A stretch of 64,000 bases of DNA, taken from Alphaproteobacteria bacterium. GTDB lineage: Bacteria > Pseudomonadota > Alphaproteobacteria > Rickettsiales > JADKJE01. The notes beneath the pieces are model-generated. The model was not told the DNA's origin. It did no database searches and saw only the letters and a program-made list of their open reading frames with translations. Position numbers and translations under genes: made by a program. This document shows, one piece after another, positions 9,111 through 18,936 of the stretch. Location: contig JADKJE010000003.1 of assembly GCA_016722515.1 (NCBI GenBank), forward strand, positions 62,001 to 126,000, in the 5' to 3' direction. How positions within the stretch are numbered: position 1 is the first letter of the stretch; each line of letters opens with the position of its first letter.

Positions 9111-10307
9111 ATGCAGGAGCAGAATTACCAAGCGATTAGAAAAAAGATTAACGCAGCCATCGTTTTGGCGGACGGAACTGTTTTTTATGGTTATGGTTTA
9201 GGCGTTAAAGGGATTACGGTTGGCGAGCTTTGTTTTAATACAGCGCTCACTGGGTATCAGGAAATTGTTACAGATCCTTCCTACTCAGGGCAGATTATTG
9301 TTTTTACCTTTCCTCATATTGGGAATGTCGGTACAAATCAAGAGGATGTTGAGTCTAATAAATCGCTTGCTCGCGGTATTGTTGTGCGCGAGACGGTTAC
9401 CCAACCTTCTAATTATCGAAATCAACTTGATTTTGGTGAATGGCTAACCTCTATTGGCATCACCGGTATTTGTGGTGTTGATACCAGGGCGTTGACCCGG
9501 AAGATCCGTTTAAGTGGTGCACAGAATGCGGCAATTGCCTTTGTTAGTGAAGGTGAAAATATTCACGTTGAAGCACTGGCACAAATAGCAAAAGACACAC
9601 CGAACCTTAAAGGATCCGAGCTTGCAGAAGGCGCATCTTGTTCAGAACAATATGAATGGTATTCCCGCACTTGGGTTGATGGCAAAGGTTATCCTAAGCG
9701 CGAAGATGATTCGTACCATGTGGTCGTGGTTGATTATGGAGCCAAGCAAAATATTTTGCGTCACCTCAGTGCGGTCGGTTGCCGCCTGACTGTGGTTCCT
9801 GCACGCACCAGTGCAGAAGAGATTTTATCGCATCATCCAGATGGTATTTTCCTGTCGAACGGCCCAGGAGATCCTGCTGCTACTGGTGTTTATGCTATTC
9901 CTCAAATCAAGAAAATGATTGACTCAGGCCTGCCCATTTTTGGTATTTGCTTAGGGCATCAATTATTGGGGTTAACCCTGGGTGCTAAAACCGAAAAAAT
10001 GTTCCAGGGACATCGGGGAGCCAACCATCCTGTTAAAGATTTGGAAACTGGTAAAGTAGAAATCACCAGCCAGAATCACGGTTTTGCGGTGACGCATGAA
10101 AGTTTACCAGCTAATGTCATTGCTACCCACGTGTCGTTGTTTGATAACACGCTACAAGGTTTACGGGTGAAGGATAAGCCTATTTTTGCGGTGCAGTATC
10201 ATCCGGAAAGTTCGCCAGGTCCTCATGACAGTGATTATTTATTTAAGCGTTTTATTGACAATATGCAAACCCATCGCTCTTTGGAGCTAACTAAAAAAAG
10301 GGCGTAA
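9111..10307 (+). CDS. carA: Carbamoyl-phosphate synthase small subunit CarA
   Basis: A 398-residue glutamine amidotransferase subunit that supplies ammonia to CarB for carbamoyl phosphate, feeding pyrimidine and arginine synthesis. The class I GATase triad is intact: GICLGHQ with Cys280 and HPE at 364-366. The N-terminal CPSase small-chain domain (LADGTVFYGYG, NTALTGYQEI, DPSYSGQI) is full length. AAGGA lies just upstream of the ATG. carB follows after 5 bp, so translation is likely coupled. Confidence 0.97.
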   Translation: MQEQNYQAIRKKINAAIVLADGTVFYGYGLGVKGITVGELCFNTALTGYQEIVTDPSYSGQIIVFTFPHIGNVGTNQEDVESNKSLARGIVVRETVTQPSNYRNQLDFGEWLTSIGITGICGVDTRALTRKIRLSGAQNAAIAFVSEGENIHVEALAQIAKDTPNLKGSELAEGASCSEQYEWYSRTWVDGKGYPKREDDSYHVVVVDYGAKQNILRHLSAVGCRLTVVPARTSAEEILSHHPDGIFLSNGPGDPAATGVYAIPQIKKMIDSGLPIFGICLGHQLLGLTLGAKTEKMFQGHRGANHPVKDLETGKVEITSQNHGFAVTHESLPANVIATHVSLFDNTLQGLRVKDKPIFAVQYHPESSPGPHDSDYLFKRFIDNMQTHRSLELTKKRA

Positions 10308-10312
10308 AGCCA

Positions 10313-13300
10313 ATGCCAAAACGTACAGATATTAAATCCATTTTGATTATAGGTGCCGGGCCAATTGTGATTGGCCAGGCTTGTGAGTTTGATTATTCTG
10401 GTGCGCAGGCATGTAAAGCCCTACGCACAGATGGTTACCGTATTATCCTCGTCAATTCTAATCCTGCCACGATTATGACGGACCCGGATATTGCCGATGC
10501 TACCTATATTGAGCCTATTACCCCTGAGATTGTCACCAAGATCATTGAGAAAGAACGTCCGGATGCCATTTTGCCGACCGTAGGTGGACAGACGGCCCTT
10601 AATTGTGCGATGGATCTGCATCGTCTGGGAGTATTAGATAAATATAAGGTAACCCTCATTGGTGCTTCATGCGAGGCCATTGAAAAGGCAGAAAACCGTC
10701 AATTATTCAAAGATGCCATGGAGAGAATTGGCCTAGAGTGCCCGCGCAATACGGTGGTGCAGTCATTTGCCGATGCCATGAAAGCCCTAGAAGATATTGG
10801 TTTGCCTGCCATTATCCGACCATCCTTTACGTTAGGTGGTGCTGGTGGTGGAGTAGCCTATAATCGTGAAGAATTTGAAATGATCGTTAAAAGCGGTCTA
10901 GAGGCTTCGCCTACCCATGAAATTCAAATTGATGAATCTCTGATTGGTTGGAAAGAATTTGAAATGGAAGTCGTACGTGACCATGCTGATAATTGCATTA
11001 TCGTTTGCTCAATTGAAAATGTCGATCCTATGGGCGTGCATACTGGTGATAGCATTACCGTTGCTCCCGCATTAACATTAACCGATAAAGAATATCAACG
11101 CATGCGCGATGCTTCCATTGCCGTACTACGCGAGATTGGTGTGGATACTGGAGGATCAAACGTACAGTTTGCCGTGAATCCAGAGGATGGACGGTTAGTG
11201 GTCATTGAAATGAATCCACGCGTGTCGCGTTCCTCAGCCCTTGCGTCGAAAGCAACAGGCTTTCCCATTGCTAAAGTGGCGGCTAAGCTAGCTGTAGGCT
11301 ATACGCTGGATGAGATTACCAATGATTGCACCAAAGTGACACCTGCTTCGTTTGAGCCGGTTATCGATTATGTGGTTACCAAGATACCTCGTTTTACCTT
11401 TGAAAAATTCCCAGGTACAAATCGCGAATTAACCAGTTCGATGAAATCAGTCGGTGAGGCGATGGCTATTGGCCGCAATTTTGCCGAATCATTCCAAAAA
11501 GCCATGCGCTCGATGGAAACCGGATTAACTGGTTTTGACGAAATCGACATTCCCGGAAATGGTGATATTACAGCGCTCAAAGCGGTCATGGCTAAAACCT
11601 ATCCTGAACGTTTACGCTATGTTGCCCAGGCCTTCCGCCTTGGTATGTCCATTGATGATATCCATCACATTACCCATTTTGATCCGTGGTTCCTGGAGCA
11701 GTTTAAGCATATTATTGATACCGAAAATATGGTAAAGCAACAGGGATTGCCTCACGATGCACCAGGATTCCATGCTCTTAAAAAAATGGGATTTTCGGAT
11801 GCACGCCTGGCTAAATTGACGGGTGAATCGGTTCAAGAAATTACCGCACGCCGTCACGGACTTGGGGTAAGGCCTGTCTATAAAAGGGTGGATACCTGTG
11901 CCGCAGAATTTGAATCACAAACACCTTACATGTATAGTTGTTATGAAGGCGATGGTACGCATCCGGCTGAATGCGAAGCCGGAATCAGCGCCCGTACCAA
12001 AGTGATTATTTTAGGTGGCGGACCTAACCGTATTGGCCAGGGAATTGAATTTGATTATGCCTGTGTCCATGCAGCCTATGCTACGCGTGATGCTGGCTTT
12101 GAAGCGATTATGGTGAATTGCAACCCTGAAACCGTTTCGACCGATTACGATACATCGGATCGCCTTTACTTTGAGCCACTTACCGCTGAAGATGTTATTG
12201 AGCTGGCACAATTAGAGCAGCAACGAGGAACGCTTAAAGGTGTGATTGTCCAGTTTGGTGGGCAGACACCTTTAAAATTGGCGCGTGCTTTGCAAGATGC
12301 CGGTATTCCTATTATGGGAACTTCGCCAGATGCAATCCATTTAGCGGAAGATCGCGAACGTTTTCAGCATTTGTTGCAGGAACTCAATCTGAAGCAACCA
12401 CAAAATGATATTGGATATCATGCACAAGATGTGCTTGAAAAAGCAGTACTCATTGGCTATCCGCTGGTCGTCAGGCCTTCGTATGTATTGGGTGGCCGTG
12501 CCATGGAAATTATCCATAGTGAAGAAGGCTTACGCCGTTACCTGGAAAATGCCAGCGAGTATTTTGAATGGGGACTTTTGTTATTGGATCGTTTCCTCAC
12601 CAATGCAATTGAAGTTGATGTGGATGCGCTGTGTGATGGCAAGGATGTCTTTGTTGCCGGTATTATGGAACATATTGAAGAAGCGGGGATCCATTCGGGT
12701 GATTCGGCTTGTTCGATTCCTCCTTACTCATTAAGTGAGGATGTGATCCAAGAAATCAAACACCAAACCAAACAGTTAGCGCGCGCACTGAATGTGGTTG
12801 GCTTGATGAATATCCAGTTTGCTGTTAAAGGAAAAGATATTTATATTTTAGAAGTCAATCCGCGTGCCAGCCGTACTGTTCCTTTTGTAGCAAAATCCAT
12901 TGGTATCCCTTTGGCGAAACTGGCTACCCGTGTGATGCTCGGTGAAAGCCTGGCGAGTATGAATATCCAAGAAAAGAAACTCAACCATGTCAGTGTTAAA
13001 GAAGCGGTATTCCCCTTTGCGCGCTTTCCTGGTGTTGATGTGTTGCTTGGCCCAGAAATGAAATCTACCGGTGAGGCGATGGGTATTGATAAAACCTTTG
13101 GTCTTGCCTTTGCCAAGGCGCAATTTGGTAGTAATAATAAATTACCGTCTACAGGTACGGTGTTTATCTCTGTCAAAGACAGTGATAAACCTGCATCGAC
13201 AGAGATTGCACGTTCGTTCCAAGAGCTTGGTTTTTCAATCATTGCAACTGGTGGAACCGCAGATCATCTCCAACATGCTGGTATTCAAGTAACCCGTGTG

Positions 13301-13552
13301 AATAAAGTCATGGAAGGTCGCCCACATATTGTCGATCTGATGGCAGATGGTGCGGTAAATTTAGTGATTAACACGTCTGAAGGTGCACAAGCCATTGAAG
13401 ACAGCATGAGTATCCGTCGCAGCGCGTTAGTCAATAAAATTTCCTACACTACCACCATTCCAGGTGCCGTAGCCGTAGCCCAGGCCATTAAAGAACTGGG
13501 TTCACGTGGCCAGGAAGCCATGTCGGTGAAGCCACTGCAGGAATATTACTAA
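10313..13552 (+). CDS. carB: Carbamoyl-phosphate synthase large subunit CarB
   Basis: A 1079-residue protein of full family length. It has two ATP-grasp halves (first starting KSILIIGAGPIVIGQA, second starting KVIILGGGPNRIGQG near residue 563), the oligomerisation domain between them and a C-terminal MGS-like regulatory domain (VFISVKDSDK onward, about 945 to the end). It makes carbamoyl phosphate from bicarbonate, two ATP and ammonia channelled from CarA. No attenuator or pyrimidine-responsive leader is evident upstream of carA. The 218 bp after the stop hold nothing I recognise. Confidence 0.97.
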   Translation: MPKRTDIKSILIIGAGPIVIGQACEFDYSGAQACKALRTDGYRIILVNSNPATIMTDPDIADATYIEPITPEIVTKIIEKERPDAILPTVGGQTALNCAMDLHRLGVLDKYKVTLIGASCEAIEKAENRQLFKDAMERIGLECPRNTVVQSFADAMKALEDIGLPAIIRPSFTLGGAGGGVAYNREEFEMIVKSGLEASPTHEIQIDESLIGWKEFEMEVVRDHADNCIIVCSIENVDPMGVHTGDSITVAPALTLTDKEYQRMRDASIAVLREIGVDTGGSNVQFAVNPEDGRLVVIEMNPRVSRSSALASKATGFPIAKVAAKLAVGYTLDEITNDCTKVTPASFEPVIDYVVTKIPRFTFEKFPGTNRELTSSMKSVGEAMAIGRNFAESFQKAMRSMETGLTGFDEIDIPGNGDITALKAVMAKTYPERLRYVAQAFRLGMSIDDIHHITHFDPWFLEQFKHIIDTENMVKQQGLPHDAPGFHALKKMGFSDARLAKLTGESVQEITARRHGLGVRPVYKRVDTCAAEFESQTPYMYSCYEGDGTHPAECEAGISARTKVIILGGGPNRIGQGIEFDYACVHAAYATRDAGFEAIMVNCNPETVSTDYDTSDRLYFEPLTAEDVIELAQLEQQRGTLKGVIVQFGGQTPLKLARALQDAGIPIMGTSPDAIHLAEDRERFQHLLQELNLKQPQNDIGYHAQDVLEKAVLIGYPLVVRPSYVLGGRAMEIIHSEEGLRRYLENASEYFEWGLLLLDRFLTNAIEVDVDALCDGKDVFVAGIMEHIEEAGIHSGDSACSIPPYSLSEDVIQEIKHQTKQLARALNVVGLMNIQFAVKGKDIYILEVNPRASRTVPFVAKSIGIPLAKLATRVMLGESLASMNIQEKKLNHVSVKEAVFPFARFPGVDVLLGPEMKSTGEAMGIDKTFGLAFAKAQFGSNNKLPSTGTVFISVKDSDKPASTEIARSFQELGFSIIATGGTADHLQHAGIQVTRVNKVMEGRPHIVDLMADGAVNLVINTSEGAQAIEDSMSIRRSALVNKISYTTTIPGAVAVAQAIKELGSRGQEAMSVKPLQEYY

Positions 13553-13770
13553 TCAATCTCAGTTTTAAACGTATCTGTGCCTTATTCCCTAAACGGTATG
13601 TTGTGGCCATGCGGTGGGATTTAGAAATGTCTCTTATTTCCCACTTTATGCGATAATTAAATAAACAAGCTATGGAGAGTTTTATGCCTGCCCAGCTCCC
13701 CGGTTTTTTTTTGATCTGCAGATAAGTGGTTAAATGTTTAAGAACGATACTGCGGGCCAATCTGTTTTTA

Positions 13771-14532
13771 TTATTTGCTCACATAAGCCGTTTCATGAGC
13801 CATGAATGATTGGGCAACGTCCAATTCTTCTGGTGTGCCGATATGCAGCCACTGGCCATCATGTACCAGTCCGTAAATATGCTGGATGATATCATCATCA
13901 TCACGTAGGGCTTTGAAAAAATGATTGATGGAATAAGGTGGTGTAGGTAGTTCGATTTGTTGCCATAATCGAGGATGGAAAATACCGATGCCGGTATAGA
14001 CATAGGGTAATGTTTCGTTCTTTTCTTTGGGAAAATAGAGCTGGTTGTTCTGTAAGCCAAAGTCGCCATTGCCGGGATAGCCAATGGCCTTTTCTACAGG
14101 ATGCACAAGGAGCATTCCAAGCATGGTGTCAGGGTCAAATGCGTTAGCAAGGCGATGGAGTGCAGGCGTTGCTCCATCTAAACAAAGTGTATCGGGATTA
14201 AGTGTAAAGAAAGGCTGGTTCTGTAGCTCTGGCAGTGCCAAGGCTACGGTTCCACCGGTTTCCAGTAATTCGGGCTCATAAGAGATATGAAAGCGTGGAA
14301 CAGGATCGTGTTCCTGCCTATGCTTTAAATGATGCAAGATATCGTCTGCGCGATAATGGGTGTTCACATGGATATCGGTTACACCGCAGGCGGCCATTTT
14401 ATCAATGGCATAATCAAGTAGTGGTTTTCCTCCTACCTTGATCAACGATTTATGGGTTGTCAGCGTAATGGGTCGCATACGCAATCCAAATCCGCCCGAA
14501 AAAATAAAGGCTTGGGTGGGGATATTATCCAT
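13771..14532 (-). CDS. murU: N-acetylmuramate-1-phosphate uridylyltransferase MurU
   Basis: A 253-residue nucleotidyltransferase. IFSGGFGLRMRPIT is the nucleotide-binding signature, followed by KSLIKVGGKPLLDY, ETGGTV and NPDTLCLDG. In the MurU pathway it converts MurNAc-1-phosphate to UDP-MurNAc for cell-wall recycling. The ATG at 14532 overlaps the stop of amgK (ATGGATAA), which indicates translational coupling and is why I prefer it over the longer reading frame. The pairing with amgK and tsaE supports the specific call over generic sugar nucleotidyltransferases. Confidence 0.85.
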   Translation of the reverse strand: MDNIPTQAFIFSGGFGLRMRPITLTTHKSLIKVGGKPLLDYAIDKMAACGVTDIHVNTHYRADDILHHLKHRQEHDPVPRFHISYEPELLETGGTVALALPELQNQPFFTLNPDTLCLDGATPALHRLANAFDPDTMLGMLLVHPVEKAIGYPGNGDFGLQNNQLYFPKEKNETLPYVYTGIGIFHPRLWQQIELPTPPYSINHFFKALRDDDDIIQHIYGLVHDGQWLHIGTPEELDVAQSFMAHETAYVSK

Positions 14533-15547
14533 GGTTGGCCTCTTCATAGCGATTGATGAGAATATCAAGCGGCCGGGAGGTCACCGGCAATAAATCATCC
14601 AGCCAGCGTTTTAATTCGGCCATATTGGGATGCTCCAAATCGCGAGTCAAATAACGCCACATGCGCGGAATAAGATGCAGATAATTACGATTCTGTTCAT
14701 TCATCAATTTGCGGCAGGCAAAGCCGAGTATTTTTAAATTACGCTGGACGCCAAAAATGGTGTACTCAAGGTAAAGCTGCTCTTTAGAAAGGCCAGACAT
14801 CTGGCTGCAATAATGTGAAAGCAAAATGCCTTCGGTTTGTGGTTGCAAGTCAAGGCGAGCATCTTCTAGCAACGAGACAAGGTCAAATGCTGGAGAGCCG
14901 ATGACGGCATCCTGAAAATCAATGACCCCAACGCGGTTGAGGCCTTCTAAGTGAGGCAGCCACATTAAGTTGGGTGAATGATAGTCACGTAAGACAGTGA
15001 CTGCTGGTAAAATGCGGCACACATCAAATAAAGGCATCCATAAATCATGAAACTGCTTTAATTCCGATTCGGTGAGGCGGCGTTTGAGTAATGAGGGGAG
15101 ATACCAATCAGTAAGCTGTGCCAAATCCTTTAATAGTTGTTGATTGCCAAGCCCGGAACACGAAGCCAATGGCGCCCCCTGGTGGAGAACGCATAATACA
15201 TCCACAGCCCCCTGATAGAGTGTCAATTCGTCAAAGTTATGTGGTTCTTTTATGGCCAGGCCAAAGGGTAGGTCGCCCAAATCTTCCAAGATAAGGAATC
15301 CATTTAATTCATCAATGGCTTCTATCTGTGGAACATGAAGTCCCAGGCCAGCCAGGTAATGGTCAATTTGAATAAATTCAATGACCGATTCATCAGGAGG
15401 CGGTGCATCCATGAATATCCTGGTTTTTCCTTGAAGAAGCAAGCGCTCATAAGAACGCCGTGAGGCATCACCGGCAACGCAGATACGCGTTGCGTGTCCC
15501 CAGCCATGTTGGTGAAGGAATTCATGTTTAAGTTGATCTCGGGTCAT
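14525..15547 (-). CDS. amgK: N-acetylmuramate/N-acetylglucosamine kinase AmgK
   Basis: A 340-residue aminoglycoside-phosphotransferase-fold kinase. GDASRRSYERL is the glycine-rich loop region, LRDYHSPNLMWL is the catalytic loop and GVIDFQDAVIG carries the metal-binding Asp. AmgK phosphorylates the anomeric OH of MurNAc, giving the substrate of MurU. I start it at the ATG at 15547 (MTRDQL), because the upstream extension begins with TTG and looks unlike the family. It overlaps murU by 8 bp and follows tsaE. Confidence 0.85.
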   Translation of the reverse strand: MTRDQLKHEFLHQHGWGHATRICVAGDASRRSYERLLLQGKTRIFMDAPPPDESVIEFIQIDHYLAGLGLHVPQIEAIDELNGFLILEDLGDLPFGLAIKEPHNFDELTLYQGAVDVLCVLHQGAPLASCSGLGNQQLLKDLAQLTDWYLPSLLKRRLTESELKQFHDLWMPLFDVCRILPAVTVLRDYHSPNLMWLPHLEGLNRVGVIDFQDAVIGSPAFDLVSLLEDARLDLQPQTEGILLSHYCSQMSGLSKEQLYLEYTIFGVQRNLKILGFACRKLMNEQNRNYLHLIPRMWRYLTRDLEHPNMAELKRWLDDLLPVTSRPLDILINRYEEANHG

Positions 15548-15623
15548 AGGGCAATGTCTGCTTGTGTGAGCGAATATGATTCTCTTATTAAAGGGCAAAC
15601 CACGGTTACAGGCAATCAATAAT

Positions 15624-16046
15624 TTAAAATTTTATCATTCTGGTATGTGGGGCTTCGCCACATTCAATATGTAATCGTTTGGTATGAGCAGGGAGGTACG
15701 TTTCGATAAGCTGTGGCCATTCAATAATCGCAATACCATTGGCAAGGGCTTCTTCAATGCCAAGTTCAAACACTTCCTGCGTGTCTTCTAAACGGTACAA
15801 GTCAAAATGCCAGATCTCGCCTTTGGGTGTTTGGTATGTTTGGACTAGACTAAAGGTAGGGCTTGGAACTTCAAGTGTTGGGTGATTGGAGATGCCTCTT
15901 AAAAGCGCCCGTGTAAACGTGGTTTTGCCTGCGCCTAAATCACCTTCCAGCGTAACCACATCACCAGGTATCAGTGATTGGCCGAACTCAACAGCAAATT
16001 GCTCCAAAGAAGATTGGTCATTAAAAATCATCGTGTTATGCGTCAT
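15624..16046 (-). CDS. tsaE: tRNA threonylcarbamoyladenosine ATPase TsaE
   Basis: A 140-residue P-loop protein required for t6A37 modification of tRNA. The Walker A motif GDLGAGKTT (about 35-43), SPTFSLVQTY, the HFDLYRLED segment and IIEWPQ are canonical TsaE features. Its start overlaps the end of the divL-like gene by 11 bp, so the two are likely one transcript with coupled translation. The same neighbourhood (divL, tsaE, amgK, murU) recurs in Alphaproteobacteria. Confidence 0.93.
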   Translation of the reverse strand: MTHNTMIFNDQSSLEQFAVEFGQSLIPGDVVTLEGDLGAGKTTFTRALLRGISNHPTLEVPSPTFSLVQTYQTPKGEIWHFDLYRLEDTQEVFELGIEEALANGIAIIEWPQLIETYLPAHTKRLHIECGEAPHTRMIKF

Positions 16047-18423
16047 GTTTAATCGGTTCGCGTTGTTGATGTTGACGTGGCAAACGACAGGTAACGGACG
16101 TGCCCTGGCCTAATGTTGACGTAATGGTAATCGTACCACCGTGCATGTCAATAATGTTTTTAGCCACTGAAAGGCCAAGGCCCGTTCCTTTAACGCCAGA
16201 AACCTTGGCATGGCTGGAACGGAAAAAACGGTCAAAGAGGTGAGGTATATCATCCTGGGCAATGCCAATGCCACCATCTTCGACCCAAAACTCAATCCAA
16301 TGATCGTGGGTTGTTTTAGCGCCAAGCGATACCTGGCCACCCAGTTGATTATAAAAAACAGCATTATGCAGTAATTTAACGAGCACCTGGGTAATTCTGC
16401 CCTCATCACCCTCTATAAAGCCAATATCAGCAGGGCAATCAAAATGGAACGTCAAATGATGGCGCTGGGTGAGGTCTTTAAACATAGGCTCAACCGTTTG
16501 CATGGTGTGATAAAAATCAAAATGGGTCATATCGAGTTTTAAATGGCCCGCATCACTGGAGGTAAGATCAAGAATGTCATCAATCAGCGTTAACAGATAG
16601 TGAGAAGAAAAGCGGATATCTTCTACATATTCATGCTGTTTAGCTGCCATGCTTCCGTGGATGCCCTGCAGTAACATATCTGAAAAGCCAATGATGGTAG
16701 TCAGTGGTGTGCGCAGTTCGTAGGAAATATTGGCCAGGAACTCAGCCTTCACTTTATCGGCTTCTTCTAATGCTTCATTGCGTTCGCGCAAGCTGCGTTC
16801 GAGTAAGGACGAATCGGTGATATCCACATAACTGAACATGCTGCCGCCATCTGGAAGTGGGGAGGCTGAACGGCGGATCACTTTGCCGTCACGTCTTTCG
16901 ATAATTTCCTCGCGTGGTTGAGAGAGATTGATGAAGGAAATAACATGTTCTTTAAAGCTATTCCAATCGGTGTTGTACACATAGAGATCTTTGCTGCGTT
17001 CAACTAATTCGGATACGTGAGGTTGCGTAAGAAGCCATTCTGGATCATGGTTCCACAGTTTGGTATAGACAGGATTAAATAATTTTAATTTACCATCACT
17101 ACCGAAGACGGATACCCCTTCCTGGAGGTGATCAAGGCTGGTACGTTGTACTTCAATTAAGGTATTATACGAACGCTCAAGGGCAAGGCGCTCAGTGAGG
17201 TCTTCATAGGTAAAAATAAGGCCGCCCATAGCATAGGGAATAGCAACGACGCGAAGCGTATTGCCGTTGGGAAGATAATAAAATTCATTATGAGGGCTGG
17301 TTAATTCGCCAAAAAGTTTAAGCTGGCTTTCCTTAAAGATAAGGAAATTCGCTTGCTCTGGTAATTTACGTTCATCGCGTAATTTGGATAAAAATTCACT
17401 ATAAGTGGGATGGGTTGCCAACCATTGTTCATCTAAGCCCCATAAGGCAAAGAAAGCATGGTTATAAAACTGAATGCGTGTATCGCTGCTAAATAAGGCA
17501 ACGGCGCTGGTCATCGATTCAAAAAAATCCGATTGTGCTTTGATATGGCTGTTAATATCGTTTGTTAAAACTTCTTGTGCGGTGATATCAATGGCATATC
17601 CATTGAGACTGGAGAAATCGCTTGAGGGCACTTCCATAATTGAAAAAAGCCGACGTTCTCCTTCAATGATAACGTGATGGTTTTCACTGGTTGTCTTTTT
17701 ATTGGCAAGAGCCTTTTGCCCTAAGTGCCTGCCGGTCCGGCATAATTCGGGTATGGCTTGTTTTTCCTCGGAAGTGCCACCTATATGGTAATCGACGGCC
17801 TGGCAATAGCTGCTGTTGCAAAAGGTAATATCCAGATTTTCATTGCGCTGCCACATAGGGAAGGGGGCGGCATTGGCCAGCATTAAGTAATGTTCGGCCT
17901 GTTGCTGCAATGTCGTGTGATGGCGCTGTAATTCCTGGTCTTGCACGATAATGGGCGTGACTTCCCAGAAGTAAAAGGTGATTTGGTGAGGTTTGCCAAT
18001 GTCAGTAAAATCAAGATGCGCATAACAATCGACAAAACGATTTTGATCCTGGATGGAGGTTTGCAGCGTCATACTGAAATTATGCTGTTTGACGATGCAA
18101 TCCTGGCAGGCTTGCAGGAAATGGCTTTGGTCTGCCCCTGAAAAATAAGAGGCTAATTGTTCCAATGATCGAATGGGGGTAATGATATGCAGGAGCGTGT
18201 GCAGATTAATTACCTGCGCTTTTTTTTCATTAATATCCCAGATGACATAACCGAAAGGATTATGTTTTCCTTTTGGCAAAAACGGCACTGAGGGCGATTG
18301 TTTGATTCGCTCCAATAGATAATTGGCCGCAAAACCAATCAGTCCACCCACCATCAAACCGCCCGCTCCCAGCGCAACAAACGCTATCCCCATACACTCA
18401 ACCATCCCCCTAAATGTACTCAA
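16036..18423 (-). CDS. divL: DivL-like PAS sensor kinase with Tyr in place of the phospho-His
   Basis: A 795-residue protein with an N-terminal membrane helix (about 13-36), several PAS-like segments (about 50-160, 175-290, 300-410, 425-540), a dimerisation helix and a GHKL ATPase domain. The H-box reads ANISYELRTPL, with Tyr568 where histidine kinases have His. The same substitution is the hallmark of Caulobacter DivL, which controls the CckA/DivK cell-cycle circuit. The ATPase domain keeps HNAVFYN (N687), the D-x-G box (VEDGGIGI) and GTGLGL near 746-751. Position directly upstream of tsaE strengthens the DivL assignment. Whether it acts as a kinase or as an allosteric partner cannot be told here. 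Confidence 0.8.
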   Translation of the reverse strand: MSTFRGMVECMGIAFVALGAGGLMVGGLIGFAANYLLERIKQSPSVPFLPKGKHNPFGYVIWDINEKKAQVINLHTLLHIITPIRSLEQLASYFSGADQSHFLQACQDCIVKQHNFSMTLQTSIQDQNRFVDCYAHLDFTDIGKPHQITFYFWEVTPIIVQDQELQRHHTTLQQQAEHYLMLANAAPFPMWQRNENLDITFCNSSYCQAVDYHIGGTSEEKQAIPELCRTGRHLGQKALANKKTTSENHHVIIEGERRLFSIMEVPSSDFSSLNGYAIDITAQEVLTNDINSHIKAQSDFFESMTSAVALFSSDTRIQFYNHAFFALWGLDEQWLATHPTYSEFLSKLRDERKLPEQANFLIFKESQLKLFGELTSPHNEFYYLPNGNTLRVVAIPYAMGGLIFTYEDLTERLALERSYNTLIEVQRTSLDHLQEGVSVFGSDGKLKLFNPVYTKLWNHDPEWLLTQPHVSELVERSKDLYVYNTDWNSFKEHVISFINLSQPREEIIERRDGKVIRRSASPLPDGGSMFSYVDITDSSLLERSLRERNEALEEADKVKAEFLANISYELRTPLTTIIGFSDMLLQGIHGSMAAKQHEYVEDIRFSSHYLLTLIDDILDLTSSDAGHLKLDMTHFDFYHTMQTVEPMFKDLTQRHHLTFHFDCPADIGFIEGDEGRITQVLVKLLHNAVFYNQLGGQVSLGAKTTHDHWIEFWVEDGGIGIAQDDIPHLFDRFFRSSHAKVSGVKGTGLGLSVAKNIIDMHGGTITITSTLGQGTSVTCRLPRQHQQREPIKHDA

Positions 18424-18546
18424 TCTTTATATCAATAATGATAAGGCCAAATGACCTTTTTGATCAATATCGATACTAAGATATACCCGATGCTCAGGCA
18501 ATTTAATTAGTCTAACGTCTATTTTTTTGAAGTGCAACTCTGCAAT

Positions 18547-18930
18547 ACTGTGATTCAGACACCGAAGCGAATGAATTGCGCTGGATTTCCACGCGATTCT
18601 CCGTCATCTTCAGCCCATGTAGCGTAAGCGTAATGGGCTGGAGATCCAGCGCAACACTATTTTGCGACTAGCAAAATTCCATACTACTGTGATTCAGGCG
18701 CGGAAGTGAAGGAATTGCGCTGGTCGCGCAATCAGTGTTGTGCTGGATTCCACGCGACTCTCCGTCATCTTCAGCCCATGTAGCGTAAGCGTAATGGGCT
18801 GGAGATCCAGCGCAACACTATTTTGCGACTAGCAAAATTCCATACTACTGTGATTCAGGCACGGAAGTGAAGGAATTGCGCTGGTCGCGCAATCAGTATT
18901 GCGCTGGATTCCCACACTCCGTCATACTCA
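18547..18930. repeat. Two and a half copies of a 161-bp palindromic repeat
   Basis: The string beginning ACTGTGATTCAG occurs at 18547, 18686 and 18847. The second-to-third spacing is 161 bp. The first unit lacks a 22-bp block and gives 139 bp. Each full unit holds two hairpins: CAGCCCAT and ATGGGCTG flanking 14 nt (18611 and 18772), and ATTTTGC and GCAAAAT flanking GACTA. A third, looser stem involves GCGCTGG. The copies are nearly identical. They lie between the 3' end of ahcY and the start of divL, so they could act as a transcription terminator or as a REP/RPE-like mobile palindrome. Confidence 0.85.
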
Positions 18931-18936
18931 GCAATC

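Noticed and set aside
13553..13770. Possible gene fragment between carB and murU
   Set aside because: No frame gives a product with recognisable motifs; a T-rich run after CCCCGG is not backed by a good stem.
18547..18930. CRISPR array
   Set aside because: The repeats are 161 bp long, contain no alternating unique spacers, and no cas gene is nearby.
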